Source: Nocardia sp. NRRL S-836
Lineage (GTDB): Bacteria > Actinomycetota > Actinomycetes > Mycobacteriales > Pseudonocardiaceae
Assembly (NCBI RefSeq): GCF_001279525.1
Contig: NZ_LGDY01000117.1
Coordinates: forward strand, 9,541-73,540
Reading direction: 5' to 3'
DNA: 64,000 nucleotides
The notes beneath the pieces are model-generated. The model did not search any database and had not been told where the DNA came from. It saw nothing but the letters and a program-made list of their open reading frames with translations. The position numbers and the translations under genes are program-made. This document shows, one piece after another, positions 44,901 through 52,724 of the stretch (positions within the stretch are counted from its first letter, which is position 1; each line of letters starts with the position of its first letter).

Positions 44901-47900
44901 GCCTGCCACCGAACTCGCTCCGGTCAGGGCCGCGCTGACCGCTCCGGTGCGGGGCGGGGAGCCGGTGATCCCCGGCGCGGGCAACCTGGCGGGTGCGGTG
45001 TCGGTGCTGACCTCTTCCGGCGACACCGGTTCACTGGCCCGGATCGTGTTGCGACGCACGCGGAAAGCACCCGTACGGGAACCGTTGCCCGCGTTCCCCT
45101 CGGACGCCGTCGTGCTCACCAACCGCGCCGATCTGGTCGCGGAGGTGCCGTTGCGCGACTCGGAGCCGTCCCGGCACGTCCGGGTGGTGGTCGACCTGCC
45201 GGAGATCGATGCCGTCGACGGTGTGACCACCTCGGTGGCGGAGGTGCTCGACCTGCACACCCGGATGTTCCGCGCGGCGCGTGCCGCCGCGAGCGGTGCG
45301 TGCGAGTCGTTCGCGGTGGTGCTGCTCGGAGGGGTGGACCCGTCGGGAACACCGCATCCGCTGGCCGGTCTGTTCACCGGCTTCACCGCCGCGGTGGAGC
45401 TCGAACTGGCCGGCGCGGTGGTGTGCACGCTGGTGCACGAGAGCCACGACCTCGCCGTCGTCGCCGCGGACCTGGCCGAGGAGACCGCGGTGGACCGGAC
45501 CACCTCCGCCGCCTACCGGTTCGCGGGTGCGCGCTGGGAGCCGGTGCTCGAACCGCCGCCCGAGCGGTCCGAGGCCGGTCCCGTGCTGGGCGAGGACCCG
45601 GTGATCGTCGCCGCGGGCGGGGCGCGCGGAGTCGGCGCCGAGCTGGTCGCCGCACTCGCCGAACGCGGCCCGTGCCGGGTGTACCTGCTGGGCACGGCGG
45701 AGGCGTCCGACGAGCCGGCGCCGGACCGCGCGGAGTTCGTGCGCGCCCGCACCCGTGGCCAGGACCGCGTCAGCCCGGCGGAGGCCGCCCGCGAGCACAC
45801 CGCCCTGGTGCGCGCCGCGGAGGCTGGGGACACCCTGCGCCGGCTGCGTGCGCACCGCGGCGTGCGGGTGCGGTACCTGACCTGCGACGTGCGGGACGAG
45901 AACGCGGTCGAGGCCGTCGCGCGCCAGGTGCTGGCCGAGACGGGAACCGTCGATCTGCTGCTCAACATCGCCGGCATCAACGACGCCCGCGCCCTGGCGG
46001 TGAAGTCCGTCGAAGGCTTCGAGGCGGTGCGCGACACCAAGGTGCGCGGCTACCTCAACCTCAAGCGCGCGTTCGGCGCCCGGCAGCCCCGGCTCTGGTT
46101 CAACTGCGGCTCGATCATCGGGTACGCCGGGCAGCTCGGTGAGAGCGACTACGCCAGCGCGAACGCCTTCCTGCAGTCGGCGGCAGCGCACGGCGACGGC
46201 GAGTGGACGATCGGGTTCGGCGTGTGGCGCGACACCGGTTTCGCCGCCGCCCTCGTCGACCGCCTCACCCGCCAGGGTGTCGCCGCACTGTCCACAGAGG
46301 AGGGTGTGCGCCACTTCCTGGCCGAGCTGGACAACCCCCTCCGGGCCGCGGCGTCCGTGTTCGCCGGTCCGGACCGTGCCGCTCCGTTCGGCGACCTGAG
46401 GCGTGCGGCCGGCCTGTGGTCCGGCTTCTACCTGCGCGAGATCACCGCACAGAGCGCTTGCCGGATCTCGGCCGTGTGCGAGCTGGCGGACGAGGCCTAC
46501 CTGTCCGGGCACCTGGTGCGCGGGCGACCCACGCTGCCGGGCGCGTTCGTCCTGGAGATGGCCGCGGAGGCCGCGCTCGCGCTGCGGCCGGGACTGCGGA
46601 TCGCGCGTTTCACGGACCTGGTGCTGCACAGGTTCATGAGCCTGCAGGACGGCCGGACCACGGTGAAGCGCGTCGAAGGTCGTCTCGACGGAACCGAGGT
46701 GACGGTCACCGTCAGCGGCGATGTCGTGGCGCCTGACGGCCGGGTGCTCGTGCACGACCGGGTGGACGCGGAGGTGACCGTGCACCTCGCGGAGGATGTC
46801 GAGGCCGTGACGCTCGACCTGCCCGCCGTGGACGGGCTTCCGCCGGCTGAGGGCGGTTCCGGCCCGCTCGCGCTGACCGGGCCGTTCGCCTCGCTGCACG
46901 ACGTGCGCGCGGGTGCCCGCGGCCGGTGGGCGAGGTTCGGCTTCGCTCCGGGCGCTTCCTGGCCTGCCGGGTTCGTCACCCCCGCGCTGCTGGTGGACGC
47001 CGCCGTGCAGCTCGGCCTCGGCGCCGCCACGGACGGAGTCGCGGTACCGCAGCGGATCGCTCGCATCACCTGCGGCCCGGCCGACGACGCCGGTGCGCAC
47101 GGTGCGTTGCTGTTCGCCGAGAAGGGCAGTGCGGAGGGACGTTCGGTCGCGGCGGGCACGGTGACGGCGGTGGACGCGCGGGGTCGCCTGCTCGTCCGCC
47201 TCGAAGGCATGGCCGGGGGCCTGCTCACGGCACCGGACGCCGCAGCACCTGTCGTGGCACCGGCAGCCGCGCCCGCTGTTCCGGCTGAGCGCGCACCCGC
47301 CGTTGCCGCTGCGACCGCACCGGCCGCTGTTCTGCCCGAGGTCGGGCCCCTGCGTGACCGGATCGCGCGGTGGCGGGACCAGACCGGCTGGAACCCGTGC
47401 TTCCCCGTGGTGGAGCGGGAGCGGGACGGGATGACCTCCGGCGGGGTGCGGCAGACGTCGTTCTCCGGCTACAACTACCTCGGCCTCGCGGGCGATCCGG
47501 AGGTCATCGCCGCCGCCAAGGCCGCGCTCGACCGGTACGGAACGTCGTGCTCGGCGAGCAGGCTGGTGCTCGAGACGCCGCTGCACCAGGAGTTCGAGGA
47601 GGAACTGGCGGACTTCCTCGGCTGCGACGACAGCCTCGTGCTGGCCGGCGGCTACCTCACCAACGTCACGGCCATCGACGCCCTGCTCTCCGATGGTGAT
47701 CTGCTGATCCACGACGCGTACGCGCACATCAGCGTCAAGCAGGGTGGCGTGCTGTCCGGTGCCGCGGTTCGCAGCTTCCCGCACAACGACCCGGCGGCGC
47801 TCGAACGGTTCCTCACCAGGTTCCGCGGGCAGTACCGGCGGGCGTTGCTCGTGCTCGAAGGCGTGTACAGCATGGACGGCGACATCCCGGACCTGCCGGC

Positions 47901-48546
47901 GTTCGTCGAGGTCGCGCGCCGGCACGACGTCATGGTCATGCTGGACGAGGCGCACAGCGTCGGTGTGCTGGGCGCCACCGGGCGAGGGCTCGGTGAGCAC
48001 TTCGGGCTGCCGCGCGACGCGGTCGACCTGTGGTCGGGCACGTTCTCCAAGGCGTTCGCGTCGTTCGGCGGGTACGTCGCCGGGCGCGCCGACGTCATCG
48101 ATCTCCTGCGGTACGGCGCTTCCGGGTTCCTGTTCAGCGCCGGCCTGCCGCCGGGCGACGCGGCGGCCGCGCGTGCCGCGATGCGGCGGATGCGGGCGGA
48201 ACCGGAGCTCTCCGCGCGGGCCAGGGCCAACGCCGCCCGGTTCGGTGCGCTGGCCCGCGAGGCCGGCATCGACACCGGCGACCGGCACGACGAGGCACCC
48301 GTCGTGCCCTGCATGACCGGCGACGAGCAGCTCACCGTCGAGCTCGCGCACCGGTTGTACCAGCGGGGCGTCATGGCGAACACCGTGCTGTACCCGGCCG
48401 TGCTCAGGGGCCAGGAACGACTGCGCTTCTTCGTCACCGCCGAACACACCGACGAGCAGATCGACCGCGCGGTCGATCTGCTCGCCGAACACATGACCGC
48501 GCTGGGGCTGCTTCGGCACCCTGCCACCGAGAGGAACGCCCAGTGA
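41953..48546 (+). CDS. Megasynthase ER(FabL-like)-KS-CLF-KR-DH-alpha-oxoamine synthase
   Basis: 2,197 residues from the ATG overlapping the AT-ACP stop. Domains in order: (1) an SDR resembling FabL-type enoyl reductase (1-255; TGAGGSVG, and Y-x6-K in DDYILTGASK); (2) a ketosynthase (about 295-710; Cys485 in VDAACASAL, His619 in HSTGT, His655 in NKSIVGH); (3) a KS-like chain-length-factor domain (about 720-1040) where the Cys is Ala917 (TVDTGARS); (4) a ketoreductase (about 1190-1480; GGARGVG, SDYASAN); (5) a double-hotdog dehydratase (about 1490-1760; His1520 in HLVRGRPTLP, Asp1682); (6) a PLP-dependent alpha-oxoamine synthase (about 1795-2190; DEAHSVGVLG, Lys2033 in GTFSKAF). The KS-CLF-DH core is like PUFA synthases. 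The last domain should condense the acyl-ACP with an amino acid and release a 3-keto amino lipid. There is no AT or ACP domain inside. Chain length, amino acid and degree of reduction cannot be read from sequence. Confidence 0.92.
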   Translation: MNRFAGRVVLVTGAGGSVGRAICRSFAAEGAELVLNCFHSFKETKQFAAELAAEGHSTRVLRGSVAKPEHVRQLTETIAEEYGRLDVLVNNAAYGAFVTLDEVTEDAFDRVLATNVKAPLWCVQAARPLLAAAGGAAVVNVSSIGATHVLDDYILTGASKAALESLTRALAVELAGERIRVNTASAGLIENSSARLFTDPDSFAAKIRASTPLGRLGTPQDLANLVLFLASDESAWMTGQSVVADGGVLLGPATLPTRAPVAEVAEEVVEEAAAEPEDDGADDGADDGADDDVVVVGMGIAVPGASSPEEFWRLLGEGGEFFTEPPPERWHVADFGATDPAAPDRSYQTRGAFMTGFTPHPVLAAEIADAGTAPDPNLVWLRHCLLQALDGTSLRPSDRVVATVGYSSNNSPVLEDSVVLAGALEVLRDSEDLLAHDVASRIRKTLSAQLDHGPVAAHSAEALLSSAFAGLLPPDCPVTVVDAACASALTALDVGVRAIRAGRAEVAVCAGSEALTATENVLFAKLRGLSPSGEIRSLDATADGVLFGDGAALVVLKSRRRAKADGDRIHGVVAGVGLASDGRGKAVHAPNADGQRRAIERAYADAGLTPSDVDYVVAHSTGTPIGDSTELAVLAEVHANSGPTWVGSNKSIVGHPGWGAGLVSVIQLLLALRHGSIPPQHRFSAGRAAFPALEVATEPVPWPRGDRPRTGAVSAFGFGGADAHVLFTDRSTPRPPARPPAADPAVVVGWSGLLPDADSPAELLTALTTPDARTSFGDQYPPAPLRELRMPPPVARATDRAQLLLLQCANRLDERVLGLCAARRDRVGVVVAHVGLARNAVLHRGRIHHDRVARLVRETEPHGAAEPYLARLRESVDRLMPPVGSESGPGAMPNIAAARLNHHLDLHGPACTVDTGARSLATAFELAADQLDQGELDVVLVGVANGNTLPSWLDHIRPVVGDRAPREGAFLFAVTRRSLAGGLPATELAPVRAALTAPVRGGEPVIPGAGNLAGAVSVLTSSGDTGSLARIVLRRTRKAPVREPLPAFPSDAVVLTNRADLVAEVPLRDSEPSRHVRVVVDLPEIDAVDGVTTSVAEVLDLHTRMFRAARAAASGACESFAVVLLGGVDPSGTPHPLAGLFTGFTAAVELELAGAVVCTLVHESHDLAVVAADLAEETAVDRTTSAAYRFAGARWEPVLEPPPERSEAGPVLGEDPVIVAAGGARGVGAELVAALAERGPCRVYLLGTAEASDEPAPDRAEFVRARTRGQDRVSPAEAAREHTALVRAAEAGDTLRRLRAHRGVRVRYLTCDVRDENAVEAVARQVLAETGTVDLLLNIAGINDARALAVKSVEGFEAVRDTKVRGYLNLKRAFGARQPRLWFNCGSIIGYAGQLGESDYASANAFLQSAAAHGDGEWTIGFGVWRDTGFAAALVDRLTRQGVAALSTEEGVRHFLAELDNPLRAAASVFAGPDRAAPFGDLRRAAGLWSGFYLREITAQSACRISAVCELADEAYLSGHLVRGRPTLPGAFVLEMAAEAALALRPGLRIARFTDLVLHRFMSLQDGRTTVKRVEGRLDGTEVTVTVSGDVVAPDGRVLVHDRVDAEVTVHLAEDVEAVTLDLPAVDGLPPAEGGSGPLALTGPFASLHDVRAGARGRWARFGFAPGASWPAGFVTPALLVDAAVQLGLGAATDGVAVPQRIARITCGPADDAGAHGALLFAEKGSAEGRSVAAGTVTAVDARGRLLVRLEGMAGGLLTAPDAAAPVVAPAAAPAVPAERAPAVAAATAPAAVLPEVGPLRDRIARWRDQTGWNPCFPVVERERDGMTSGGVRQTSFSGYNYLGLAGDPEVIAAAKAALDRYGTSCSASRLVLETPLHQEFEEELADFLGCDDSLVLAGGYLTNVTAIDALLSDGDLLIHDAYAHISVKQGGVLSGAAVRSFPHNDPAALERFLTRFRGQYRRALLVLEGVYSMDGDIPDLPAFVEVARRHDVMVMLDEAHSVGVLGATGRGLGEHFGLPRDAVDLWSGTFSKAFASFGGYVAGRADVIDLLRYGASGFLFSAGLPPGDAAAARAAMRRMRAEPELSARARANAARFGALAREAGIDTGDRHDEAPVVPCMTGDEQLTVELAHRLYQRGVMANTVLYPAVLRGQERLRFFVTAEHTDEQIDRAVDLLAEHMTALGLLRHPATERNAQ

Positions 48547-49340
48547 GCAAACGAGACTGGACCGGACGCCACGTCCTGGTCACGGGTGGGTCCAGCGGCA
48601 TCGGGCTGGCGCTCGTCCGCCTGCTGGCGGCCAGGGGCGCGCACGTCTCGGTGGTGGCCCGCGACGAGAGCAAGCTCGCCGCGCTGCACCGGGAAGGCGA
48701 GCCGATCGCGACGGCGTCCGCGGACGTGGCCGACCCGGACGCGTTGCGGCACGCGGTGGCCGCACTGCAGGAGCGCCACGGCCCGGTGCGGGACGCGATC
48801 CTGTGCGCCGGGACCGTGCTGCCGGGCTACTTCACCGAGCTGCCCGCGGACACCTTCCGCGACCAGATGGAGGTGAACTACTTCGGCATCGTGAACGCGG
48901 TGCGGCTGGTGGTGCCGGGCATGGTCGAACGACGAGAGGGCACGATCACCTGCGTGTCCTCCACAGCCGGGGTGATCGGGCTGCTGGGCTACAGCGCCTA
49001 CGCGCCCAGCAAGTTCGCCGTCCGGGGGTTGTGCGACTCGCTGCGGATGGAGCTGAAACCGCACGGGATCCACGTCGCCGGCGTGTACCCGGCCGATGTG
49101 GACACCCCCCAGCTCGCCTTCGAGAAGCCCTTCAAGCCCAAGGAACTGGTGGCCTTGTCGGGCACCGTCGAGCCGATGTCACCGCAACGCGTGGCGGCAG
49201 AGGTGGTGCGTGGCGTCGAACGCCGCAAGGCGGTCATCCGGCCGGGCCTCGCGAACCGGTTGCTGTGCGCCGCGGCCGGCGGCTTGCCGGGCCTGCTCGC
49301 GTCCTACTGCGACAGTGTGGTGGCCAAGGCGAGCCGGTAG
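48543..49340 (+). CDS. 3-ketodihydrosphingosine reductase-like SDR
   Basis: 265 residues; the GTG overlaps the megasynthase stop (GTGA), so it is coupled. It is an NADPH-type short-chain reductase with VTGGSSGIG (about 13-21) and the active site GYSAYAPSKFAVRGL (about 152-166). The sequence after the active site (RMELKPHGIHV, then YPADVDTP) strongly recalls eukaryotic 3-ketosphinganine reductases (KDSR/FVT1/Tsc10). Placed right after an alpha-oxoamine synthase, it most likely reduces the 3-ketone of the released amino lipid to the amino alcohol. The call rests on motif likeness and context. Confidence 0.87.
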   Translation: MSKRDWTGRHVLVTGGSSGIGLALVRLLAARGAHVSVVARDESKLAALHREGEPIATASADVADPDALRHAVAALQERHGPVRDAILCAGTVLPGYFTELPADTFRDQMEVNYFGIVNAVRLVVPGMVERREGTITCVSSTAGVIGLLGYSAYAPSKFAVRGLCDSLRMELKPHGIHVAGVYPADVDTPQLAFEKPFKPKELVALSGTVEPMSPQRVAAEVVRGVERRKAVIRPGLANRLLCAAAGGLPGLLASYCDSVVAKASR

Positions 49341-49391
49341 TTCCGGCGATGCGCCCGCATCGAGGTGCGCGGCACCCCGCACCTCCGTGGT

Positions 49392-49437
49392 GGGCACGAC
49401 CGGAGCCGCCGTCGTCGGTGACTCCGGTCGTGTGCCC
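49392..49437. terminator. Hairpin after the sphingoid-type operon
   Basis: The arms GGGCACGACCGGAG (49392-49405) and CTCCGGTCGTGTGCCC (49422-49437) pair with a two-base bulge, 50 bases past the SDR stop. It probably ends the AT-ACP/megasynthase/SDR transcript and separates it from the terpenoid genes. Confidence 0.6.
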
Positions 49438-49529
49438 TGTGTCAAAGTGCGACACCTTCGCCCGGAGCGGGCTGAACAGCCGGTCGGGGCCCCTAACGTC
49501 GCCGTTGTCATCACCGGAATGGAGCTGTC

Positions 49530-50630
49530 ATGACCGCACAGGTGGACCATGCTGCCAACGGCGTCGACCTCTCGGCATTGCGCCGGTCGGTCGACGCGTG
49601 CCTCCGGTCGTTCCTCGACGGCCGCACCTCCGACGACGGCATCACCGCCGCGGACGCGTTGACGAGCGTCCTGCGCGATTTCCTGCTGGCAGGCGGGAAG
49701 CGGATTCGGCCGGTGCTCTGCCTGCTCGGCTGGCAGGCCACCGCGGGCCACACCGGCGAGCCACCCGCCGAGGTGGTGCGGGTGGCTGCGGCGCTGGAGA
49801 TGTTCCACGCCTTCGCGTTGATCCACGACGACGTGATGGACCGGTCGGACACCCGCCGGGGAGCGCCGACCGCGCACCGCACGTTCGCCGCGATGCACCG
49901 CAAGGCGCACCGGTTGAGCTGCCCCACCGCGGACGACCTCGGGTTCGGCAGCGCCGTCCTCCTCGGTGACCTGGCCCTGATCTGGTCCGACGAGCTGCTG
50001 CACACCGCGGGTCTCGATCCCGCCGCGCTCGTGGCGCTGCTGCGCCGGTTCGACGCGATGCGCACCGAGCTGGTGCGCGGCCAGTACCTGGACCTGCACA
50101 CCACCGGGCACCTCAGCGACGACGTGGACACCGCGCTCAAGACGATCCGCTACAAGACCGCCAGGTACAGCTACGAGCGGCCGCTGCAACTCGGCGCCTC
50201 GATGGCGAGCGGCGGTGATGACGGGATGAGCGAGGCGTTGTCCGGGTTCGCGATCCCGCTCGGTGAGGCGTTCCAGCTGCGCGACGACCTGCTCGGCGTC
50301 TTCGGGGACCCGGCGGTGACCGGCAAGTCGGTGCTGGACGACCTCCGCGAGGGCAAGAACACCGTGCTGGTGGCGCTCGCGATGAGGGCCGCGTCCGCCG
50401 ATCAGCGCCAGGTGCTGACCGAGCTGCTCGGCCGGGCGGACCTGGACGACGACGGCGCCGAACGGGTGCGTTCGGTGCTCACCGGAACCGGTGCACGGCA
50501 CGAGGTCGAGAAGATGATCGAAGCCCGGCGGCGCCAGGCGCTCGACGCGCTGCGGTTCCTGCCGTGCCCGCCGGGGGTGCGTGCGGTGCTGCACCGGCTC
50601 GCGCACTTCACCACGAGCAGGTCGTCGTGA
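49530..50630 (+). CDS. Polyprenyl diphosphate synthase (GGPP/FPP-type)
   Basis: 366 residues of the all-trans isoprenyl diphosphate synthase family. The first Asp-rich motif is DDVMDRSDTRRG (near 100-110), the second is DDLLGVFGD (near 251). GGKRIRP (near 55) and the KT-x-RYSYERPL region bind the allylic and homoallylic substrates. Product length (C15 or C20) cannot be fixed from sequence alone. The ATG has gga-rich sequence upstream. The TGA overlaps the GTG of the next small gene (GTGA), showing a coupled operon that should feed the prenyl synthase and cyclase nearby. Confidence 0.92.
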   Translation: MTAQVDHAANGVDLSALRRSVDACLRSFLDGRTSDDGITAADALTSVLRDFLLAGGKRIRPVLCLLGWQATAGHTGEPPAEVVRVAAALEMFHAFALIHDDVMDRSDTRRGAPTAHRTFAAMHRKAHRLSCPTADDLGFGSAVLLGDLALIWSDELLHTAGLDPAALVALLRRFDAMRTELVRGQYLDLHTTGHLSDDVDTALKTIRYKTARYSYERPLQLGASMASGGDDGMSEALSGFAIPLGEAFQLRDDLLGVFGDPAVTGKSVLDDLREGKNTVLVALAMRAASADQRQVLTELLGRADLDDDGAERVRSVLTGTGARHEVEKMIEARRRQALDALRFLPCPPGVRAVLHRLAHFTTSRSS

Positions 50631-50788
50631 CCGCGCTCGAACAGGCCACGGCCCGAGCGCTCGGTGCAGCGCCGTGCCCTCACCACCACCGAGGGGGACC
50701 GTTCCGCATGGCGCTCGTCGGCGGCCATCTCACGGCCGGGCGAACCATCGGCGCGGACGCACGAGACCGGGTGGTGACCGTCCGATGA
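50627..50788 (+). CDS. Nested 53-residue protein coupled to terpenoid genes
   Basis: This small frame fills the gap between the polyprenyl synthase and the phytoene/squalene synthase exactly. Its GTG overlaps the upstream stop (GTGA, 50627-50630) and its TGA overlaps the downstream ATG (ATGA, 50785-50788). The protein is basic and His-rich (HHHRG) with no recognised domain. The double four-base overlap favours translation in vivo, either as a real small protein or as a coupling leader for the downstream gene. Codon use is less biased than in its neighbours, so I keep the confidence moderate. Confidence 0.5.
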   Translation: MTALEQATARALGAAPCPHHHRGGPFRMALVGGHLTAGRTIGADARDRVVTVR

Positions 50789-51699
50789 GGACCGGAGGCG
50801 GCCGGGCGCTCGACGCGGCCGGCATCACCGATCCCGTCCTGCGGGCCGCGTACGGCCGGTGCCGGGAGCTGCACGCCAGCTTCGGCCGCAGCTACTACCT
50901 GGCGACGATGCTGCTCCCGCCGTGGAAACGCCCGTACGTCAACGCGTTGTACGGCTTCGCCCGCCACGCCGACGAGATCGTGGACAACGGCCCCGAGCAC
51001 AGCAGGGCCGAGCAGTTCCGGACCTGGTCGCACCAGGCCCTGGCGGACCTGGCCGACGACACCGCGCAGGGCGACGAGGTGACGGTCGCCCTGCGGCACA
51101 CCCTGCGCCGCTGGGACATCCCGCTCCGGCACGTCGAGACGTTCCTCGGCGCGATGGAGGCCGATCTCACGATCAACGACTACGAGACCCTCGACGACCT
51201 CGCCGGCTACATGTACGGCTCGGCTGCCGTCATCGGCCTGCAGATGGTCCCGATCCTCGAACCGCTGTGCGACGAGGCGTTCGACCGCGCGCGGGTGATG
51301 GGGGAGGCGTTCCAGCTCACCAACTTCATCCGCGACATCGCCGAGGACCTCGCCCGCGGCCGGGTGTACCTGCCCGCGCGGGACCGGCGCCGGTTCGGGG
51401 TGACGCGCACCGATCTCGCCTCCGCACGCACGACGCAGCACGTGCGCGAGTGGCTGCGGTTCGAGATCGAGCGCACCCGCGAGCTGTACGCGTACGCGGT
51501 CGGTGGCATCGCGATGCTCGCGCCGTCGAGCCGGCCGTGCATCGAGACCGCCTACCTGCTGTACAGCGGCATCCTGGACGCGGTGGAGGACGCCGGGTAC
51601 GAGGTGCTCGACCGGCGCGTCAGCGTCAGCCTGCCGGCGAGGCTCAGAATCGCCCTGCCCGCGTACCGGCGCGCTCGCCGCACCTGGAGCTCGGGTTAG
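50785..51699 (+). CDS. Phytoene/squalene synthase family protein
   Basis: 304 residues with both Asp-rich signatures of head-to-head prenyl synthases: DEIVDN (near 62) and NFIRDIAEDLARGRVYLP (near 178-195). The second is the CrtB-type form. It should join two prenyl diphosphates (two GGPP to phytoene, or two FPP to a C30 product). It follows a polyprenyl synthase, so the pair could start a carotenoid or triterpenoid; no desaturase is present to settle it. The stop codon overlaps that of the convergent terpene cyclase gene by four bases. Confidence 0.9.
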   Translation: MRTGGGRALDAAGITDPVLRAAYGRCRELHASFGRSYYLATMLLPPWKRPYVNALYGFARHADEIVDNGPEHSRAEQFRTWSHQALADLADDTAQGDEVTVALRHTLRRWDIPLRHVETFLGAMEADLTINDYETLDDLAGYMYGSAAVIGLQMVPILEPLCDEAFDRARVMGEAFQLTNFIRDIAEDLARGRVYLPARDRRRFGVTRTDLASARTTQHVREWLRFEIERTRELYAYAVGGIAMLAPSSRPCIETAYLLYSGILDAVEDAGYEVLDRRVSVSLPARLRIALPAYRRARRTWSSG

Positions 51700-52724
51700 G
51701 ACCCGTCGGCCTCGTCCCACCACCAGGAGATCGCGGGCGTCCTCAGCCTCGGGTCGCACCACACCCGTTCCCACTCGGGCACGAGGGAGATCCCGGTCGT
51801 GGCGTACCGCCCGCTCAGCTCGTGCCAGTCGAGGTTGCCGCGCAGGTAGTGCCCCAGACCGGCGAGGAACCGCCGCAGGTCCGGGTCCGCGCGGTGGTGG
51901 AGCCGGTCTCGCAGGCGCAGGAAGAGCGCCATCACCTCGTTGCGCAGCGCCACGGCCGCGGCGATCGCGTCCTGTTCGCCGCACCCCAGGCGCACGCGCA
52001 CCTGGCTCACCAGGTTCCTCCCGTTGCCGGGGTCGGCCCTGTCGCCGTCGTAGGAGTGGAAGTCGTTGTCCCAGTTGATGATGCTCGCGGTGAGGTCGAG
52101 CAGCACACCGCAGGCGGGGTCGGCGAGGGTGGCTTCGGCGGAGCCCCGGCACCCGGCGGCGTGCCACAGCAACGGGAACGCCCACGCCGGTGAGCTCGAC
52201 CGGCCGCGGGTGGCCAGCGACTCGTCGTACGTCGGCTCCGCGCCGCCGCTCGTCTGGGCGGTGCGCACCAGCTCGGTCAGCAACGTCGCGCGCAGCCCGT
52301 CGGTGAACTGCCGCGCCAGCTCCGGGGTCGCGAGTGCCGCGATCCGGTGCCGCAGATCGCTCAACGCCGCCGCGTAACCGGTCTCCGCGTGGGAGGCCGG
52401 CGCGTCGAACGCCCGCAGCACCGGCCACATCAGCACGCCCAGCTCGTCCGTGCTCCGGCCGTCGTCGCACTCGTCGTCGAACGCCGTCCACCACGTCGCC
52501 ATGTCGGCCAGCACCTGCAACCACGCCGGCGGGCAACCCGGTGCGCTGAGCGCGGCGAGCGGACCGAGCTTCGCCGCCGCCAGCCGAGCCCGCCGGCGCG
52601 GGTCCGGGGCGAGCTCGAAGCGCGTCGACCACTCGACCGAGCGGATCTGGGCCTGCTCGGCCATCGGGTGCGCCGCCGGTTCGACCGGGCAGTACAGGCC
52701 GGGCCAGGTCACCACGTGACCCAC
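51696..52724 (-). CDS. Class I terpene synthase (terpene cyclase)
   Basis: 342 residues of the bacterial class I terpene cyclase fold. The first metal-binding motif is DDECD (about 81-86, in WWTAFDDECDDG), the second is NDFHSYDGD (about 220), an NSE/DTE-type triad with Asp at the last position. A pyrophosphate-sensor Arg and a C-terminal R-Y pair (SGRYATT) are also visible. It cyclises a linear prenyl diphosphate, probably made by the enzyme at 49530-50630. The ATG lies within the end of the P450 gene (16-bp overlap), so it is translated with it. Product skeleton cannot be predicted. Confidence 0.87.
   Translation of the reverse strand: MGHVVTWPGLYCPVEPAAHPMAEQAQIRSVEWSTRFELAPDPRRRARLAAAKLGPLAALSAPGCPPAWLQVLADMATWWTAFDDECDDGRSTDELGVLMWPVLRAFDAPASHAETGYAAALSDLRHRIAALATPELARQFTDGLRATLLTELVRTAQTSGGAEPTYDESLATRGRSSSPAWAFPLLWHAAGCRGSAEATLADPACGVLLDLTASIINWDNDFHSYDGDRADPGNGRNLVSQVRVRLGCGEQDAIAAAVALRNEVMALFLRLRDRLHHRADPDLRRFLAGLGHYLRGNLDWHELSGRYATTGISLVPEWERVWCDPRLRTPAISWWWDEADGS

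Noticed and set aside
49360..49385. Small hairpin GAGGTGC/GCACCTC after the SDR gene as main terminator
   Set aside because: It is weaker than the adjacent hairpin at 49392-49437 and may be incidental.
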